A stretch of DNA of 64,000 bases from Maribacter litoralis (GCF_003075045.1 NZ_QCZD01000004.1:62001-126000); one strand, 5' to 3'. Shown: positions 38,431 to 47,536, numbered from the stretch's first letter. The notes: generated from the letters alone by a model not told the origin. Numbers and translations: made by a program.

Positions 38431-38991
38431 ATGAGAAATACCTTAATTATTCTAATAGTACTAAGTTTATTCATCGCATGCGGCACCAAGAAGTTAAGCC
38501 GTAAAGAGACTGTCTCTACATATTATAATGCTTTTGATTCTGGCGACTTCAACAAGATAAAAGCTGTAATTCATGATAGCATCACATTAGTTTCCGGAGA
38601 TTTTGTAATGCCTTTCAACAAAACAAGTTTTAAGGAATTCTATAAATGGGACTCCATATTTGAACCGACATATGAAATACTTCAATTGTCTGAAGACAAC
38701 AATGATATTATCGCAACTATCACACAAAAGAATATCCGTAATGGATTTTTAAAGAATAATCCGTTAAAACTGCACATTAAAGTCTCTTTTGTAACAGGCA
38801 AAATAACAAAACTTGAAGAGTTAGATTACATTGATGTTAATTGGACAGCATGGAATCAAGAGAAAGATTCTTTAGTTGATTGGATAAAAGTTAATCACCC
38901 AGAACTAGATGGTTTTGTAAATGATATGACAATGACGGGAGCAATGAATTATTTGAAAGCGATTGAGTTGTTTGAGAAAAAGGGAAACTAG
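38431..38991 (+). CDS. NTF2/SnoaL-like lipoprotein
   Basis: A 186-residue exported protein. The signal ends in lipobox IACG (FIACGTKKL). The mature domain has the cone-shaped NTF2-like pattern: TVSTYYNAFDSGDFNKIKAV for helices 1-2 and then beta strands (NDIIATITQKNI, KLHIKVSFVTGKITKLEEL). Similar folds bind or transform small molecules, and many have no known enzyme activity. Probably outer- or inner-membrane anchored. Confidence 0.75.
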   Translation: MRNTLIILIVLSLFIACGTKKLSRKETVSTYYNAFDSGDFNKIKAVIHDSITLVSGDFVMPFNKTSFKEFYKWDSIFEPTYEILQLSEDNNDIIATITQKNIRNGFLKNNPLKLHIKVSFVTGKITKLEELDYIDVNWTAWNQEKDSLVDWIKVNHPELDGFVNDMTMTGAMNYLKAIELFEKKGN

Positions 38992-39029
38992 AAATTCAAA
39001 AATCACATCAACCTTAAGGCATTAAAGTA

Positions 39030-39410
39030 ATGAACAAAGTACACCATACCGCTATCATTTGCTCAGATTACGAAATTTCCAAAAAATTCTATACCACTAT
39101 TTTAGGCTTGGAAATAATTCGTGAAGTGTATCGGGAAGAACGGCAGTCGTATAAATTAGATTTAGCTTTAAACGGAGATTATATTATAGAGTTATTTTCT
39201 TTCCCCAATCCGCCAAAAAGACCTTCTAGACCAGAGTCATGTGGGTTACGTCATTTGGCTTTTGAGGTAGATGATTTGGAAAAAATTATAATACATTGTA
39301 AAAAGAATAATATCATTGCAGAGCCAATAAGGGTCGATGAGTTTACCAATAAGCGATTTACATTTATTGCAGATCCAGACGATTTACCCATAGAGTTTTA
39401 TGAAAAATAA
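39030..39410 (+). CDS. gloA2: GloA2/YaeR family VOC metalloprotein
   Basis: A 126-residue single-domain VOC protein that closely resembles E. coli YaeR along its length: VHHTAIICSDYEISKKFY, ELFSFPNPPKRPSRPESC, GLRHLAFEVDD and KRFTFIADPDDLPIEFYE. Metal ligands would be the first His pair, Glu of IELFSF, His of LRHLAF and Glu of IEFYE. It is related to glyoxalase I but its substrate is not established. The gene is monocistronic-looking, within a run of small plus-strand genes. Confidence 0.9.
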   Translation: MNKVHHTAIICSDYEISKKFYTTILGLEIIREVYREERQSYKLDLALNGDYIIELFSFPNPPKRPSRPESCGLRHLAFEVDDLEKIIIHCKKNNIIAEPIRVDEFTNKRFTFIADPDDLPIEFYEK

Positions 39411-39461
39411 GCAGAAGCGTTTGTAAACGTTTAATTTGTATCTTGTTACAAATACCAGTAC

Positions 39462-39953
39462 ATGAAATATTTATTGCTTTTTCTTTTTTCTGCAACTTGT
39501 GTTTTACAAGCACAAAACACCATCTCCTACGAAGAAGGTATGGCGAGTCCCGATGCAAACCTCATTGATTTAGAATGGTTAGCTGGCCACTGGAAAGGAG
39601 AAGCCTTTGGAGGTATAGCCGAAGAAATTTGGAGTCCGCCCACAGATGGCACCATGATGTTTTCTTTCCGCCTCATCGATAAAGGCGCTGTAAGTTTTTA
39701 TGAATTTGGTCATATAATTGAGATGGATGGCACATTATTGCTACAGCTAAAACATTTTGATGGTGATTTAGGTGGTTGGGAGCAAAAAGATGAAACCGTT
39801 GATTTTATACTTGTCAAAGTCGAAGAAAATAAATTTTACTTTGATGATTTCACCATTGAGCGTATTTCCGATACCGAAATAAATATGTATGTGGAAGTCA
39901 GCGAAGAGGAAGGCACTTCTAATGAAATAACATTCAACTACCATAGGCAATGA
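39462..39953 (+). CDS. Secreted DUF6265-like protein
   Basis: A 163-residue exported protein, signal peptide MKYLLLFLFSATCVLQAQ. The mature part begins with LIDLEWLAGHWKGEAFGGIAEE and continues GTMMFSFRLI and LLLQLKHFDGDL, the pattern of DUF6265, a lipocalin-like beta-barrel family. A ligand-binding role is inferred from the fold. Its stop overlaps the ATG of the next gene by 4 bases (39950-39953). Confidence 0.78.
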   Translation: MKYLLLFLFSATCVLQAQNTISYEEGMASPDANLIDLEWLAGHWKGEAFGGIAEEIWSPPTDGTMMFSFRLIDKGAVSFYEFGHIIEMDGTLLLQLKHFDGDLGGWEQKDETVDFILVKVEENKFYFDDFTIERISDTEINMYVEVSEEEGTSNEITFNYHRQ

Positions 39954-40300
39954 AAAGAGAATGTTTAGAATGCGGTTCTGAAGTTTTTGGCAGAATAGAT
40001 AAAAAATTCTGTAATGATCATTGCCGTAATATTTACAACAACAAAGTGAACCCTGCTAGCAAGCAGTTAATACGTAATATCAACAATAGGTTACGTAAAA
40101 ACTACCGTGTTCTTGATAGTTTCCATTTAAAGGATGGTAAAACAAAAACTACCGGCACCCGTTTGATCGATAAGGGGTTTGACTTTAACTATGTCACCAA
40201 CCTATATACCACAAAAAAAGGTACCACCTATTATTTTCTTTATGACTTAGGATACTTACCACTCGACAATGACTATTACATGATCGTAAAACGCGAATAG
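39950..40300 (+). CDS. Small zinc-ribbon protein, unknown function
   Basis: A 116-residue basic protein. The N-terminus holds a treble-clef or ribbon signature: CLECGSEVFGRIDKKFCNDHC, reduced here to Cys5, Cys8, Cys22 and Cys26 as likely zinc ligands. The rest is rich in Asn, Lys, Arg and Tyr, which could suit nucleic-acid binding. It is translationally coupled to the DUF6265-like gene. Its TAG stop is joined directly to a heptanucleotide tandem repeat. Confidence 0.75.
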   Translation: MKRECLECGSEVFGRIDKKFCNDHCRNIYNNKVNPASKQLIRNINNRLRKNYRVLDSFHLKDGKTKTTGTRLIDKGFDFNYVTNLYTTKKGTTYYFLYDLGYLPLDNDYYMIVKRE

Positions 40301-40388
40301 CTGTTGGCTGTTGGCTGTTGGCTGTTGGCTGTTGGCTGTTGGCTGTTGGCTGTTGGCTGTTGGCTGTTGGCTGTTGGCTGTTGGCTGT
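40301..40388. repeat. Heptanucleotide tandem repeat (CTGTTGG)12.6
   Basis: Twelve perfect copies of CTGTTGG (40301-40384) plus CTGT, with no interruption. It starts at the base after the TAG stop of the zinc-ribbon gene and ends 10 bases before a terminator stem. Perfect copies suggest recent expansion by slippage. Confidence 0.98.
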
Positions 40389-40398
40389 ATAAAGGCAT

Positions 40399-40428
40399 AA
40401 AAAAGTCTCCTTGAAAGGAGACTTTTTT
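40399..40428. terminator. Bidirectional intrinsic terminator
   Basis: A perfect inverted repeat (40399-40412 with 40415-40428) with GTCTCC/GGAGAC core and A6/T6 flanks. It ends the plus-strand run and can also serve the minus-strand CBS gene. Confidence 0.88.
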
Positions 40429-40491
40429 ATTAATTAACTTCTTACTTTTTACTTTTCACCGTATACCTTGCAACTCCATTCTTAGCAATAT

Positions 40492-40956
40492 CTATTTCCA
40501 ATTATGTCCGCTTAGTTTCAGGGCGGCGATAACAATGTCTTTTCTACTAATTTGTCCCACTAAAATATCGTTTCGCATAACAGGTAATCTTCTTCTATTG
40601 TGTTGTGCAAAAATACCCGCAGCATCAAAAATAGAAATATCATGAGGAATTGTTTCCACCGTTTTGGTCATAAATTTTTCAACGCTTTTATCTAAAATTG
40701 GCTGATTAAAATATCTACTTTCAGAAATTTGTTTCATACAATCTGCCTCAGAGATGATTCCTACTAAAAACCCATTACTGTCTAAAACAGGTCCACCAGA
40801 AATACGATGCTTGGCAAATTTCTCCATTACGTCTAAAATTGAATCATCTGGCGAAAAAGTGATTAACTTAGTGGTCATGTAATCAGCTACCAAAATTGGA
40901 GCTTCAAATTCTTTTTTAAATACCTTTCTAACGCCTTGAAAGCTTTTGATTCCCAT
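40492..40956 (-). CDS. CBS-domain pair protein
   Basis: A 154-residue soluble protein made of two CBS motifs (Bateman module): residues about 20-80 (YMTTKLITFSPDDSILDVM, SGGPVLDSNGFLVGIIS) and 85-145 (FMTKTVETIPHDISIFDAA, RRRLPVMRNDILVGQIS). Such modules bind adenine nucleotides. No catalytic domain is attached, so it may regulate a partner in trans. Confidence 0.9.
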   Translation of the reverse strand: MGIKSFQGVRKVFKKEFEAPILVADYMTTKLITFSPDDSILDVMEKFAKHRISGGPVLDSNGFLVGIISEADCMKQISESRYFNQPILDKSVEKFMTKTVETIPHDISIFDAAGIFAQHNRRRLPVMRNDILVGQISRKDIVIAALKLSGHNWK

Positions 40957-41076
40957 GATAGTATGTTTAGAGGTTGATTACTAAAGATAGTAAATAAAAT
41001 GAGATTTGCTAAAAATATTCGTTGTATATCATTTTATACTCAAAATTTTAATACATTTTAGAAGAATATCGTAATT

Positions 41077-43362
41077 ATGAAAAAAACGCCAACCGTATTA
41101 ACTTTACTTCTTATTATTCTTGCCATTTATTGGAGTTTCAGGGTTCTTTTACCACAGTACACGGCAGGCGAAACCATTGACGAAACCCAATTTTCAACAG
41201 ATAGAGCCCTAGTTCATGTAAAGGAAATGTCTAAAGAACCTCATGGGGTTGGTTTTCCGGCACATACTACAGTACGTAATTATATTGCAGACCAACTTCA
41301 GTTATTAGGACTTGAAACAACAATACAAGAAGGTTATACCGCTGGCGATTGGGGTAATTTAAGCAAAGCCGAAAATGTTCTTGCTAGAATTAAAGGTACA
41401 GAACCGGGCAAGGCACTGTTACTGCTTAGCCATTACGACAGTAATCCACATTCTTCTTTAGGTGCTAGTGATGCCGCAAGTGGAGTTGCCACTATTTTAG
41501 AAGGTGTTCGGGCATTCTTAAAAAACAATACCACTCCAAAAAACGACATCATCATAGTAATTTCAGATGCGGAGGAATTAGGCCTCAACGGTGCGTCTCT
41601 TTTTGTCAATAAATATGAATGGCTAAAAGATGTTGGACTTGTTTTAAATTTTGAGGCACGTGGTAGTGGTGGTCCTAGTTATATGCTGATGGAAACCAAC
41701 AGAGGGAACAGTAAATTAATTTCCGAATTTATAGCTGCAAATCCGGCATATCCTGTAGCAAATTCATTAGCCTATAGTATTTATAAAATGTTACCTAACG
41801 ACACCGATCTTACTGTATTTAGGGAAGATGCCGACATAGATGGTTTCAATTTTGCATTTATTGATGATCATTTTGATTACCATACCCAAATTGACAACTA
41901 TGAAAGACTGGATAGAAATACCCTGGCGCACCAAGGCAGTTATTTAATGCCATTATTGACACATTTTAGCAATGCCGACCTTACGAATCTAAAAAGTATG
42001 GATGACAGCGTGTATTTCAATGTACCGTTTTTTAAAATGGTGTCTTATCCGTTTAGTTGGATAACGCCCATGCTGATTATTGCCATTGTCGTTTTTATAG
42101 TACTGTTGATTTTAGGTTTTAAGAAAAAAGTACTGAACGGAAAGGATATATTAAAAGGATGTATACCCGTATTGTTCACCCTAATCATTAATGGAGCTGT
42201 TGGATATTTTAGTTGGCAATTTTTAAAATGGCTCTACCCGGCATATCAAGATATTCTTCATGGATTCACTTATAATGGCCATGCATATATTTTTGCATTT
42301 ACCCTTTTCTCTTTAGCCACTTGTTTTTATGCTTATTATAGATTTAGAGTTGTCAAAACAGCAAATTTATTAGTAGCGCCATTTATCATTTGGATTATTA
42401 TTTGTGGCCTGGTCGCCACGTACCTAAAAGGGGCTTCCTTTTTTATTGTACCTCTATATAGCTTTTTGGTTGCTTTTTATGTGCACATTAACCAGAAAAA
42501 CCCTGAACCTTTTTTATTATTATTCTTGGGCATACCTGCATTGTTCATTTTTGCTCCGTTCGTACAAATGTTTCCGATAGGCTTAGGACTCAAAATGATG
42601 GTAGCTACTACCATATTTACCACGTTAATTTTCTTTTTGTTACTTCCACTGGTATCAAAATACCGTAAAAAAGGTGCACTGGCTTTTTTGAGTTTCTTGC
42701 TGTTTGCAGGTTTTATGGTATCCGCTCATATGGATTCTAGTTTTACAAAAGACCGTCCAAAGCCAACGAGCTTATTATATGTATTAAATACTGATGAAAA
42801 TACTGCTATGTGGGCAACCTACGAACGTAAATTATCTGACTGGACCGCACAATATATTATAGATAAACTAGCCGTGCCTCCAGCAGTAAACAAAACTATT
42901 AGTAGTAAATACGGTACCGATTTCACATATACCTATAAAGCTCCCTTAAAGGATATTCCGAAGCCTACCATTGAAGTACAAAAAGATACCATAAAGAACA
43001 ATGTACGATCTATAAGCGTATGTATAACACCAAATAGAGACATTAACCGGTTAGAAGTATTTACAAATGAAATTGACATTTTAAAAGCAACCGTTAATGG
43101 TATTGAGCTGAATGAGTATTTTTTGAAAAATAGAAATGGCGGTAGGTTAATAACAAACTATATCAGCGATAAAAATTATACTGATATTACCTTAGAAATT
43201 TCACCAGAAACCGAACTGGAGCTTACCTTCTACGAAGCTTCTAATGACTTACTGGAAAATGATTTGTTCTCGATACCTGCACGTAGAGAAGACCAAATAC
43301 CAATGCCCTTTGTGTTAAACGATGCCATAGTAACCGTACAAAAAATAAATTTTGATCAATAG
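41077..43362 (+). CDS. Membrane-bound M28 family metallopeptidase with multi-TM C-terminus
   Basis: A 761-residue protein resembling the Fxna/ER metallopeptidase group. A TM anchor (about 5-25) precedes an M28 domain outside the cytoplasm: LLSHYDSNPHSSLGASDAASG (His, bridging Asp), SDAEELGLNGA (Glu-Glu), NFEARGSGG and IDDHFDYHTQIDNY (His). About eight TM helices fill residues 325-560, followed by a soluble C-terminal domain of 200 residues. It probably trims peptides in the periplasm. Its last 11 bases overlap the next gene. Confidence 0.9.
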   Translation: MKKTPTVLTLLLIILAIYWSFRVLLPQYTAGETIDETQFSTDRALVHVKEMSKEPHGVGFPAHTTVRNYIADQLQLLGLETTIQEGYTAGDWGNLSKAENVLARIKGTEPGKALLLLSHYDSNPHSSLGASDAASGVATILEGVRAFLKNNTTPKNDIIIVISDAEELGLNGASLFVNKYEWLKDVGLVLNFEARGSGGPSYMLMETNRGNSKLISEFIAANPAYPVANSLAYSIYKMLPNDTDLTVFREDADIDGFNFAFIDDHFDYHTQIDNYERLDRNTLAHQGSYLMPLLTHFSNADLTNLKSMDDSVYFNVPFFKMVSYPFSWITPMLIIAIVVFIVLLILGFKKKVLNGKDILKGCIPVLFTLIINGAVGYFSWQFLKWLYPAYQDILHGFTYNGHAYIFAFTLFSLATCFYAYYRFRVVKTANLLVAPFIIWIIICGLVATYLKGASFFIVPLYSFLVAFYVHINQKNPEPFLLLFLGIPALFIFAPFVQMFPIGLGLKMMVATTIFTTLIFFLLLPLVSKYRKKGALAFLSFLLFAGFMVSAHMDSSFTKDRPKPTSLLYVLNTDENTAMWATYERKLSDWTAQYIIDKLAVPPAVNKTISSKYGTDFTYTYKAPLKDIPKPTIEVQKDTIKNNVRSISVCITPNRDINRLEVFTNEIDILKATVNGIELNEYFLKNRNGGRLITNYISDKNYTDITLEISPETELELTFYEASNDLLENDLFSIPARREDQIPMPFVLNDAIVTVQKINFDQ

Positions 43363-44158
43363 AATAGGCGTTATTGGTTGCGGATGGCTTGGCTTGCCTC
43401 TTGCCGAAAGTTTGGTTGTTGAAGGGTTAAAGGTGAACGGCACTACCACATCACTGGATAAATTATCCGTTTTAAAGGAAAAAGGCATCAAACCATTTCA
43501 AATTTCCATATCCGAGAAGGAAATCAGTGGAAATATCGATGCTTTTCTTTCGTCCTTAGATGTCTTAATTATCAACATACCCCCCAAATTGAGAGGTAAA
43601 GGCCCGAAAGAAAGCTACATTGAAAAAATTAAATTGCTTCACAAGGCCATTAAAAGGTTGAACGTAAAAAATATCATCTTTGCAAGTAGTACGGCCGTCT
43701 ATGGTGATATAAAAGGTGAGGTCACGGAAAAAACCGAACCGATACCCTCAACCGAATCTGGCAAACAATTATTGGAGTGTGAAAACCTTTTAAAAAGGGA
43801 TCCCGAACTAAATAGCGTCATCATAAGATTTGGCGGATTAATAGGACCTAACAGACATCCTATTACGATGCTGTCGGGCAAGGAAAATCTAAGTGGCGGT
43901 AATGCTCCGGTCAATTTAATTCATTTAGATGATTGCATTGGTATAATTAAGAAAATCATAGAACATAATCATTTTAATGATGTCTTGAACGCCGTATATC
44001 CAGCGCATCCAACCAAAAAAACATACTATACCCAAGAAGCAGAGAAAAGGGGGCTTAAACCTCCAACTTATATAGCAACGGGCGAAAATCTAAAATTAAT
44101 ATCAATTTGTAGTATTTTTCTTATTAATAAGTATAATTTCCTTACCCCTATAAATTGA
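43352..44158 (+). CDS. NAD(P)-binding epimerase/SDR-like protein (YeeZ-like)
   Basis: A 268-residue atypical SDR. The nucleotide loop is IGVIGCGWLGLPLAESL, and the catalytic-type serine and tyrosine segment is IIFASSTAVYGD. No full YxxxK is obvious (SGKQLLECE follows instead), as in other extended SDRs of the YeeZ type with unknown substrate. The start is TTG 43352, overlapping the M28 stop by 11 bases, so translation is likely coupled. The C-terminal INKYNFLTPIN reads as a genuine family end, not a frameshift product. Confidence 0.8.
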   Translation: MINRIGVIGCGWLGLPLAESLVVEGLKVNGTTTSLDKLSVLKEKGIKPFQISISEKEISGNIDAFLSSLDVLIINIPPKLRGKGPKESYIEKIKLLHKAIKRLNVKNIIFASSTAVYGDIKGEVTEKTEPIPSTESGKQLLECENLLKRDPELNSVIIRFGGLIGPNRHPITMLSGKENLSGGNAPVNLIHLDDCIGIIKKIIEHNHFNDVLNAVYPAHPTKKTYYTQEAEKRGLKPPTYIATGENLKLISICSIFLINKYNFLTPIN

Positions 44159-44250
44159 TCATTGACCACACTTAATAACCCTTTCACAACAAAACCTCAA
44201 AAACAGCGTTAATATACTATTGGCATTCAGCTACTTACCGGCGTAATACA

Positions 44251-44258
44251 TACCTTTG
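44251..44258 (+). promoter_or_regulatory. -7 promoter element for the 44284 gene
   Basis: TACCTTTG fits TAnnTTTG exactly, 25 bases before the ATG. A TTG at 44220-44222 is 28 bases upstream, longer than usual. Confidence 0.45.
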
Positions 44259-44283
44259 TCTAACAATTAAAAACCATAATGTT

Positions 44284-44658
44284 ATGAAGAAAGATTTAAT
44301 ACGGGAGAGGGTTTTAGTTGAATTAGAGAAGCTCATCTCCCTAAGTTGTAAGAACCCGAACAGTTCTAAAAAGTATAAGGATTTACATATTGCACTATTA
44401 AAAAAATATTATAATGCAACGAACGTAACTATTGACTATCACCGCCACAGAATACAAATGGAGGCTATAGAAGATGATAGTCTTTATGACCCTAAAACGG
44501 TAAATACCTATTTACCCACTTTTTACACCAATTTATTGTTTACCAATCTATGTAACTTCCTGCTTTCTTGTTTAGAAAAAGATAATAAGAGTTTAGGTTT
44601 TTACACCCAATTGATAAACTCATTTAAAGCTTCGAAAAACAAGCTTGAATTGGCTTAA
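44284..44658 (+). CDS. Unknown helical protein, 124 residues
   Basis: A cytoplasmic, helix-rich protein with a basic N-terminal half and a hydrophobic patch (YTNLLFTNLCNFLLSCLEK) that is too broken for a clear TM segment. I do not recognise the family. It has its own -7 element and a strong terminator immediately after it, so it is a stand-alone transcription unit. Confidence 0.72.
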   Translation: MKKDLIRERVLVELEKLISLSCKNPNSSKKYKDLHIALLKKYYNATNVTIDYHRHRIQMEAIEDDSLYDPKTVNTYLPTFYTNLLFTNLCNFLLSCLEKDNKSLGFYTQLINSFKASKNKLELA

Positions 44659-44681
44659 GAACTAGTATTATTTTTAATTAT

Positions 44682-44709
44682 AAAGACGCCTAAATAGGCG
44701 TCTTTTTTT
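44682..44709 (+). terminator. Intrinsic terminator
   Basis: An 11-bp perfect stem (44682-44692 with 44695-44705) with GACGCC/GGCGTC core, followed by seven T residues; 24 bases after the preceding stop. Confidence 0.9.
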
Positions 44710-44790
44710 GTTTTGAACATTTAAACCTTTCCTTAACAAGATCATACAGAATAATTTAATAGTTTAGCGCACTTTAAAAGAATCGGAAAA

Positions 44791-45495
44791 ATGAAAAAAT
44801 CAGTTTTAATATTAGTAGCAGCCGTTTTACTATCTGGCAGTTATGGATATTCACAGACCAAATCAGAACTACTTAAACATTACGAAGCATTTTATGACCA
44901 AATGAGGTTACAGGGTGATGTTGATGGTGTTATTAATGCACTTACTCACTTAAACGTGCTATCGCCATCCAAGGAAAGAAATGATACCCTAGCTTATATC
45001 TATGCGAATGACAACCAACATCTACAAGCTTTAAATATTATCGGTATTGAAAAATTAGATTCTGACTCCAATTTGGCAATACAAGTAAAAGCGGTTTCGT
45101 TAAAGGCATTGAATCAACCAAAAAGAGCCTTAGAGCAATTTGAAGCTTTGTATGCAAGAGAGCCTAATGCCTACTTGGCATATGAACTTGCTGATCTTAA
45201 AGTACAAACAGGTGATAACGCCGGTGCCATGAAGCATGTGGAATATGGAATTGCCAATGCAAAGGACGATATGAAATATGCTTTTTACGAACGTCAACAA
45301 CCTTATGAAGTACCTTTAAAAGCAGCTTTTATACATGTAAAAGCACTTATACAGTATAACATGGACAAAACCAATATAGATCAAGCGATAGCTACTTTAG
45401 ACGAAGCTTTGGCTATCGATCCGAACTTTAATTTGGCAAGCTTAAGCAAACAAGCTTTGACTTCTAGAAAAGAAGCTCCGGAAGAAAAGAAATAA
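44791..45495 (+). CDS. Secreted TPR-repeat protein
   Basis: A 234-residue exported protein with signal peptide MKKSVLILVAAVLLSGSYGYSQ. The rest is a chain of helical TPR-like repeats (e.g. KSELLKHYEAFYDQMRLQG, PKRALEQFEALYAREPNAY, IDQAIATLDEALAIDPNF). Such proteins are scaffolds; the partner is unknown. A terminator overlaps the start of the convergent gene's end. Confidence 0.85.
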   Translation: MKKSVLILVAAVLLSGSYGYSQTKSELLKHYEAFYDQMRLQGDVDGVINALTHLNVLSPSKERNDTLAYIYANDNQHLQALNIIGIEKLDSDSNLAIQVKAVSLKALNQPKRALEQFEALYAREPNAYLAYELADLKVQTGDNAGAMKHVEYGIANAKDDMKYAFYERQQPYEVPLKAAFIHVKALIQYNMDKTNIDQAIATLDEALAIDPNFNLASLSKQALTSRKEAPEEKK

Positions 45496-45512
45496 CAAAA
45501 TTCAATTTTTAT

Positions 45513-45545
45513 AAAAAAGGCGAATCTTACTGATTCGCTTTTTTT
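45513..45545. terminator. Intrinsic terminator between convergent genes
   Basis: A 14-bp stem (45513-45526 with 45532-45545) with one G-T wobble, GCGAATC core, and A/T tracts on both sides. The stop codon of the minus-strand gene lies in its right arm. Confidence 0.85.
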
Positions 45546-46038
45546 ATTTCTGCATTTTAAGCTCCTTCATGAGAAGGTCGTCTTTTTCTTTCTTTAGTTC
45601 AACAAGTTGATTTACCAATTCATTGGGTACTGCTATAGAAAGCACATAATGCGCCACTTTCCATTGACCATCAACCTTTTTTACAACACCTGAACCACGA
45701 CAAATTTTCATTTGAGTATCTAATAGTTCATCGAACCAAGCTATATTACTAGTATCACTTACATAAATATTGCGTTCGATCGCAGTAAAATTCCAAGCTT
45801 TTCCCTTGTCAAAATAAGGTTTGGAAAAACTCTTAAATTCATCTCTCTGCCAATTTTCAGTAGCATCGGTACCAATGAAAACGGCATCCTCTGTCATTAG
45901 TCCGAAATAAGCATCGAAATCCGCTTCACCTGCAGCTTTATGCCAATTGTTCAACGCTTCGGTAATCTGCACCATATCATCATTTTGAGAAAAGACAAGG
46001 GTAGAGAACAGTATTATTAATAGACTAATTTTCTTCAT
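45544..46038 (-). CDS. Secreted NTF2/SnoaL-like (DUF4440-type) protein
   Basis: A 164-residue exported protein. ATG 46038 gives signal peptide MKKISLLIILFSTLVFSQ; a longer frame to 46101 would put 21 residues before it. The mature domain has the NTF2-like order: ITEALNNWHKAAGEADFDAYFGLMTEDAVFIG, shown here only by its helix 1-2 pattern, then GSGVVKKVDGQWKVAHYVLS at the end. Common in Flavobacteriaceae, function unknown. It overlaps the preceding lipoprotein gene by 14 bases, so the two form an operon. Confidence 0.82.
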   Translation of the reverse strand: MKKISLLIILFSTLVFSQNDDMVQITEALNNWHKAAGEADFDAYFGLMTEDAVFIGTDATENWQRDEFKSFSKPYFDKGKAWNFTAIERNIYVSDTSNIAWFDELLDTQMKICRGSGVVKKVDGQWKVAHYVLSIAVPNELVNQLVELKKEKDDLLMKELKMQK

Positions 46039-46525
46039 TTTTGAGTAATTCTTCTGGCAACGTATTGTTGACCACAACGTTAAATTGATTTCTAAGTGCA
46101 TTATAAGCGGTAATCATCTGAATCATAGATTCAGTAGGATTCTGTCTATATTCCAAATCGCCCTTGGTTTTTAAAACATAGGTCTTGAACAGTTTTTGTC
46201 TTCCTTTTACCTGCTGAATATCAAATTTAGGAGGGTATTCACTTTCTTCTAGTTTTTTTTGATTCTCTATAATTTCATCGATTACAAGCTCAAAATCTTC
46301 AATGTATTCAGAAGTATACATCTTATCGAAACTTTTATCCAAGGCATTATATTCCAACCAATCTTTTAAAATGGCATTTGCCTTAGTATTTACACCAATT
46401 TTATTGGGTAGGCTGTCTTTTGTTCCTTCCCAAAGAGATTCATGGACAATATCAAGTTCTTTTGCTTCCTCCTTACAAGAGGCAAGTAGCACCACGAGTG
46501 ATAAAAAATAGATAATTTTGGACAT
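46025..46525 (-). CDS. Small lipoprotein, unknown function
   Basis: A 166-residue lipoprotein: signal MSKIIYFLSLVVLLASC with lipobox LASC at Cys17. The mature part is helical and acidic with no recognised domain. It overlaps the downstream NTF2-like gene, suggesting the two products work together in the envelope. Confidence 0.75.
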   Translation of the reverse strand: MSKIIYFLSLVVLLASCKEEAKELDIVHESLWEGTKDSLPNKIGVNTKANAILKDWLEYNALDKSFDKMYTSEYIEDFELVIDEIIENQKKLEESEYPPKFDIQQVKGRQKLFKTYVLKTKGDLEYRQNPTESMIQMITAYNALRNQFNVVVNNTLPEELLKNEEN

Positions 46526-46588
46526 AAGCGAATGTACAAATTTTAAGAAAAGGTATCTTTATCTCAAATTCATTTAACGTAAAATTTA

Positions 46589-47536
46589 ATGCCAAAATAT
46601 ATATTGATTATTGGGGCCTGTGGTCAAATTGGAACGGAATTAACTTTAACTCTAAGAGAAAAACACGGAGGTGATCATGTTATTGCCAGTGATATTAGAG
46701 AGGGTAACGATGAATTAATGCAATCTGGACCTTTTGAAATTTTAGACGCTACCAATTATGATGCCTTGGAAGAGGTAATCGCCTACTATGAAATTTCTGA
46801 GGTGTATTTAATGGCGGCCATGTTGAGCGCTACCGCAGAAAAATTCCCCATGCGTGCTTGGAACTTGAATATGAATACGTTGTTCAATGTATTGAATTTA
46901 GCTAAAGAGAAAAAAATAGATAAGATTTTCTGGCCATCCAGTATTGCCGTTTTTGGTCCGAATACACCCAAAGATGACACTCCTCAAAATACCATTATGG
47001 AACCAAGTACGGTTTACGGAATAAGTAAACAGAGCGGTGAACGTTGGTGTGAATATTATTTCAACAAGTTCAATGTTGATGTAAGAAGTATACGTTACCC
47101 AGGGCTTATTAGTTGGAAAACCATGCCCGGTGGCGGCACTACGGATTATGCCGTTGAAATTTATCATAAAGCACTTGCAGAAAAATCATACACTTGCTTT
47201 TTAGAAGAGGATACCAAATTACCCATGATGTTCATGGACGATGCCATACGTGCCACTTTACAAATCATGGAAGCACCTGAAGAAAACATTAAAGAACGTT
47301 CTGCCTACAATTTAGCTGCTATGAGTTTTACGCCAAAGGAAATGGCGGAAAGTATTAAAGCTGTTATTCCTGAATTTAAAATAACCTACGAACCGGATTT
47401 TAGACAAGAAATCGCTAATTCGTGGCCAAGCAGTATAGATGATAGCAAAGCACAAAAAGACTGGAACTGGAAAGCGGAATTTGACCTTGAAAAAACAACA
47501 AAAGCAATGTTAGAAAATTTGAAGAACAGGGTGTAG
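46589..47536 (+). CDS. SDR-type L-threonine 3-dehydrogenase-like protein
   Basis: A 315-residue extended SDR. NAD loop ILIIGACGQIGTELT, then SSIAVFGPNTPK (Ser) and the catalytic pair in STVYGISKQSGE (Tyr, Lys). The segments VRSIRYPGLISWKTMPGGGT and SYNLAAMSFTP-like (AYNLAAMSFTPKE) are hallmarks of the UDP-galactose-epimerase-related threonine dehydrogenases, which turn L-threonine into 2-amino-3-ketobutyrate. The 2-amino-3-ketobutyrate ligase usually paired with it is not adjacent. Confidence 0.9.
   Translation: MPKYILIIGACGQIGTELTLTLREKHGGDHVIASDIREGNDELMQSGPFEILDATNYDALEEVIAYYEISEVYLMAAMLSATAEKFPMRAWNLNMNTLFNVLNLAKEKKIDKIFWPSSIAVFGPNTPKDDTPQNTIMEPSTVYGISKQSGERWCEYYFNKFNVDVRSIRYPGLISWKTMPGGGTTDYAVEIYHKALAEKSYTCFLEEDTKLPMMFMDDAIRATLQIMEAPEENIKERSAYNLAAMSFTPKEMAESIKAVIPEFKITYEPDFRQEIANSWPSSIDDSKAQKDWNWKAEFDLEKTTKAMLENLKNRV

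Noticed and set aside
40301-40388. Repeat array as a CRISPR candidate
   Set aside because: Units are 7 bases and directly adjacent with no spacers; it is a simple tandem repeat.
44090-44158. Frameshift at the end of the SDR-like gene
   Set aside because: The C-terminus INKYNFLTPIN resembles normal family ends and the frame is intact.
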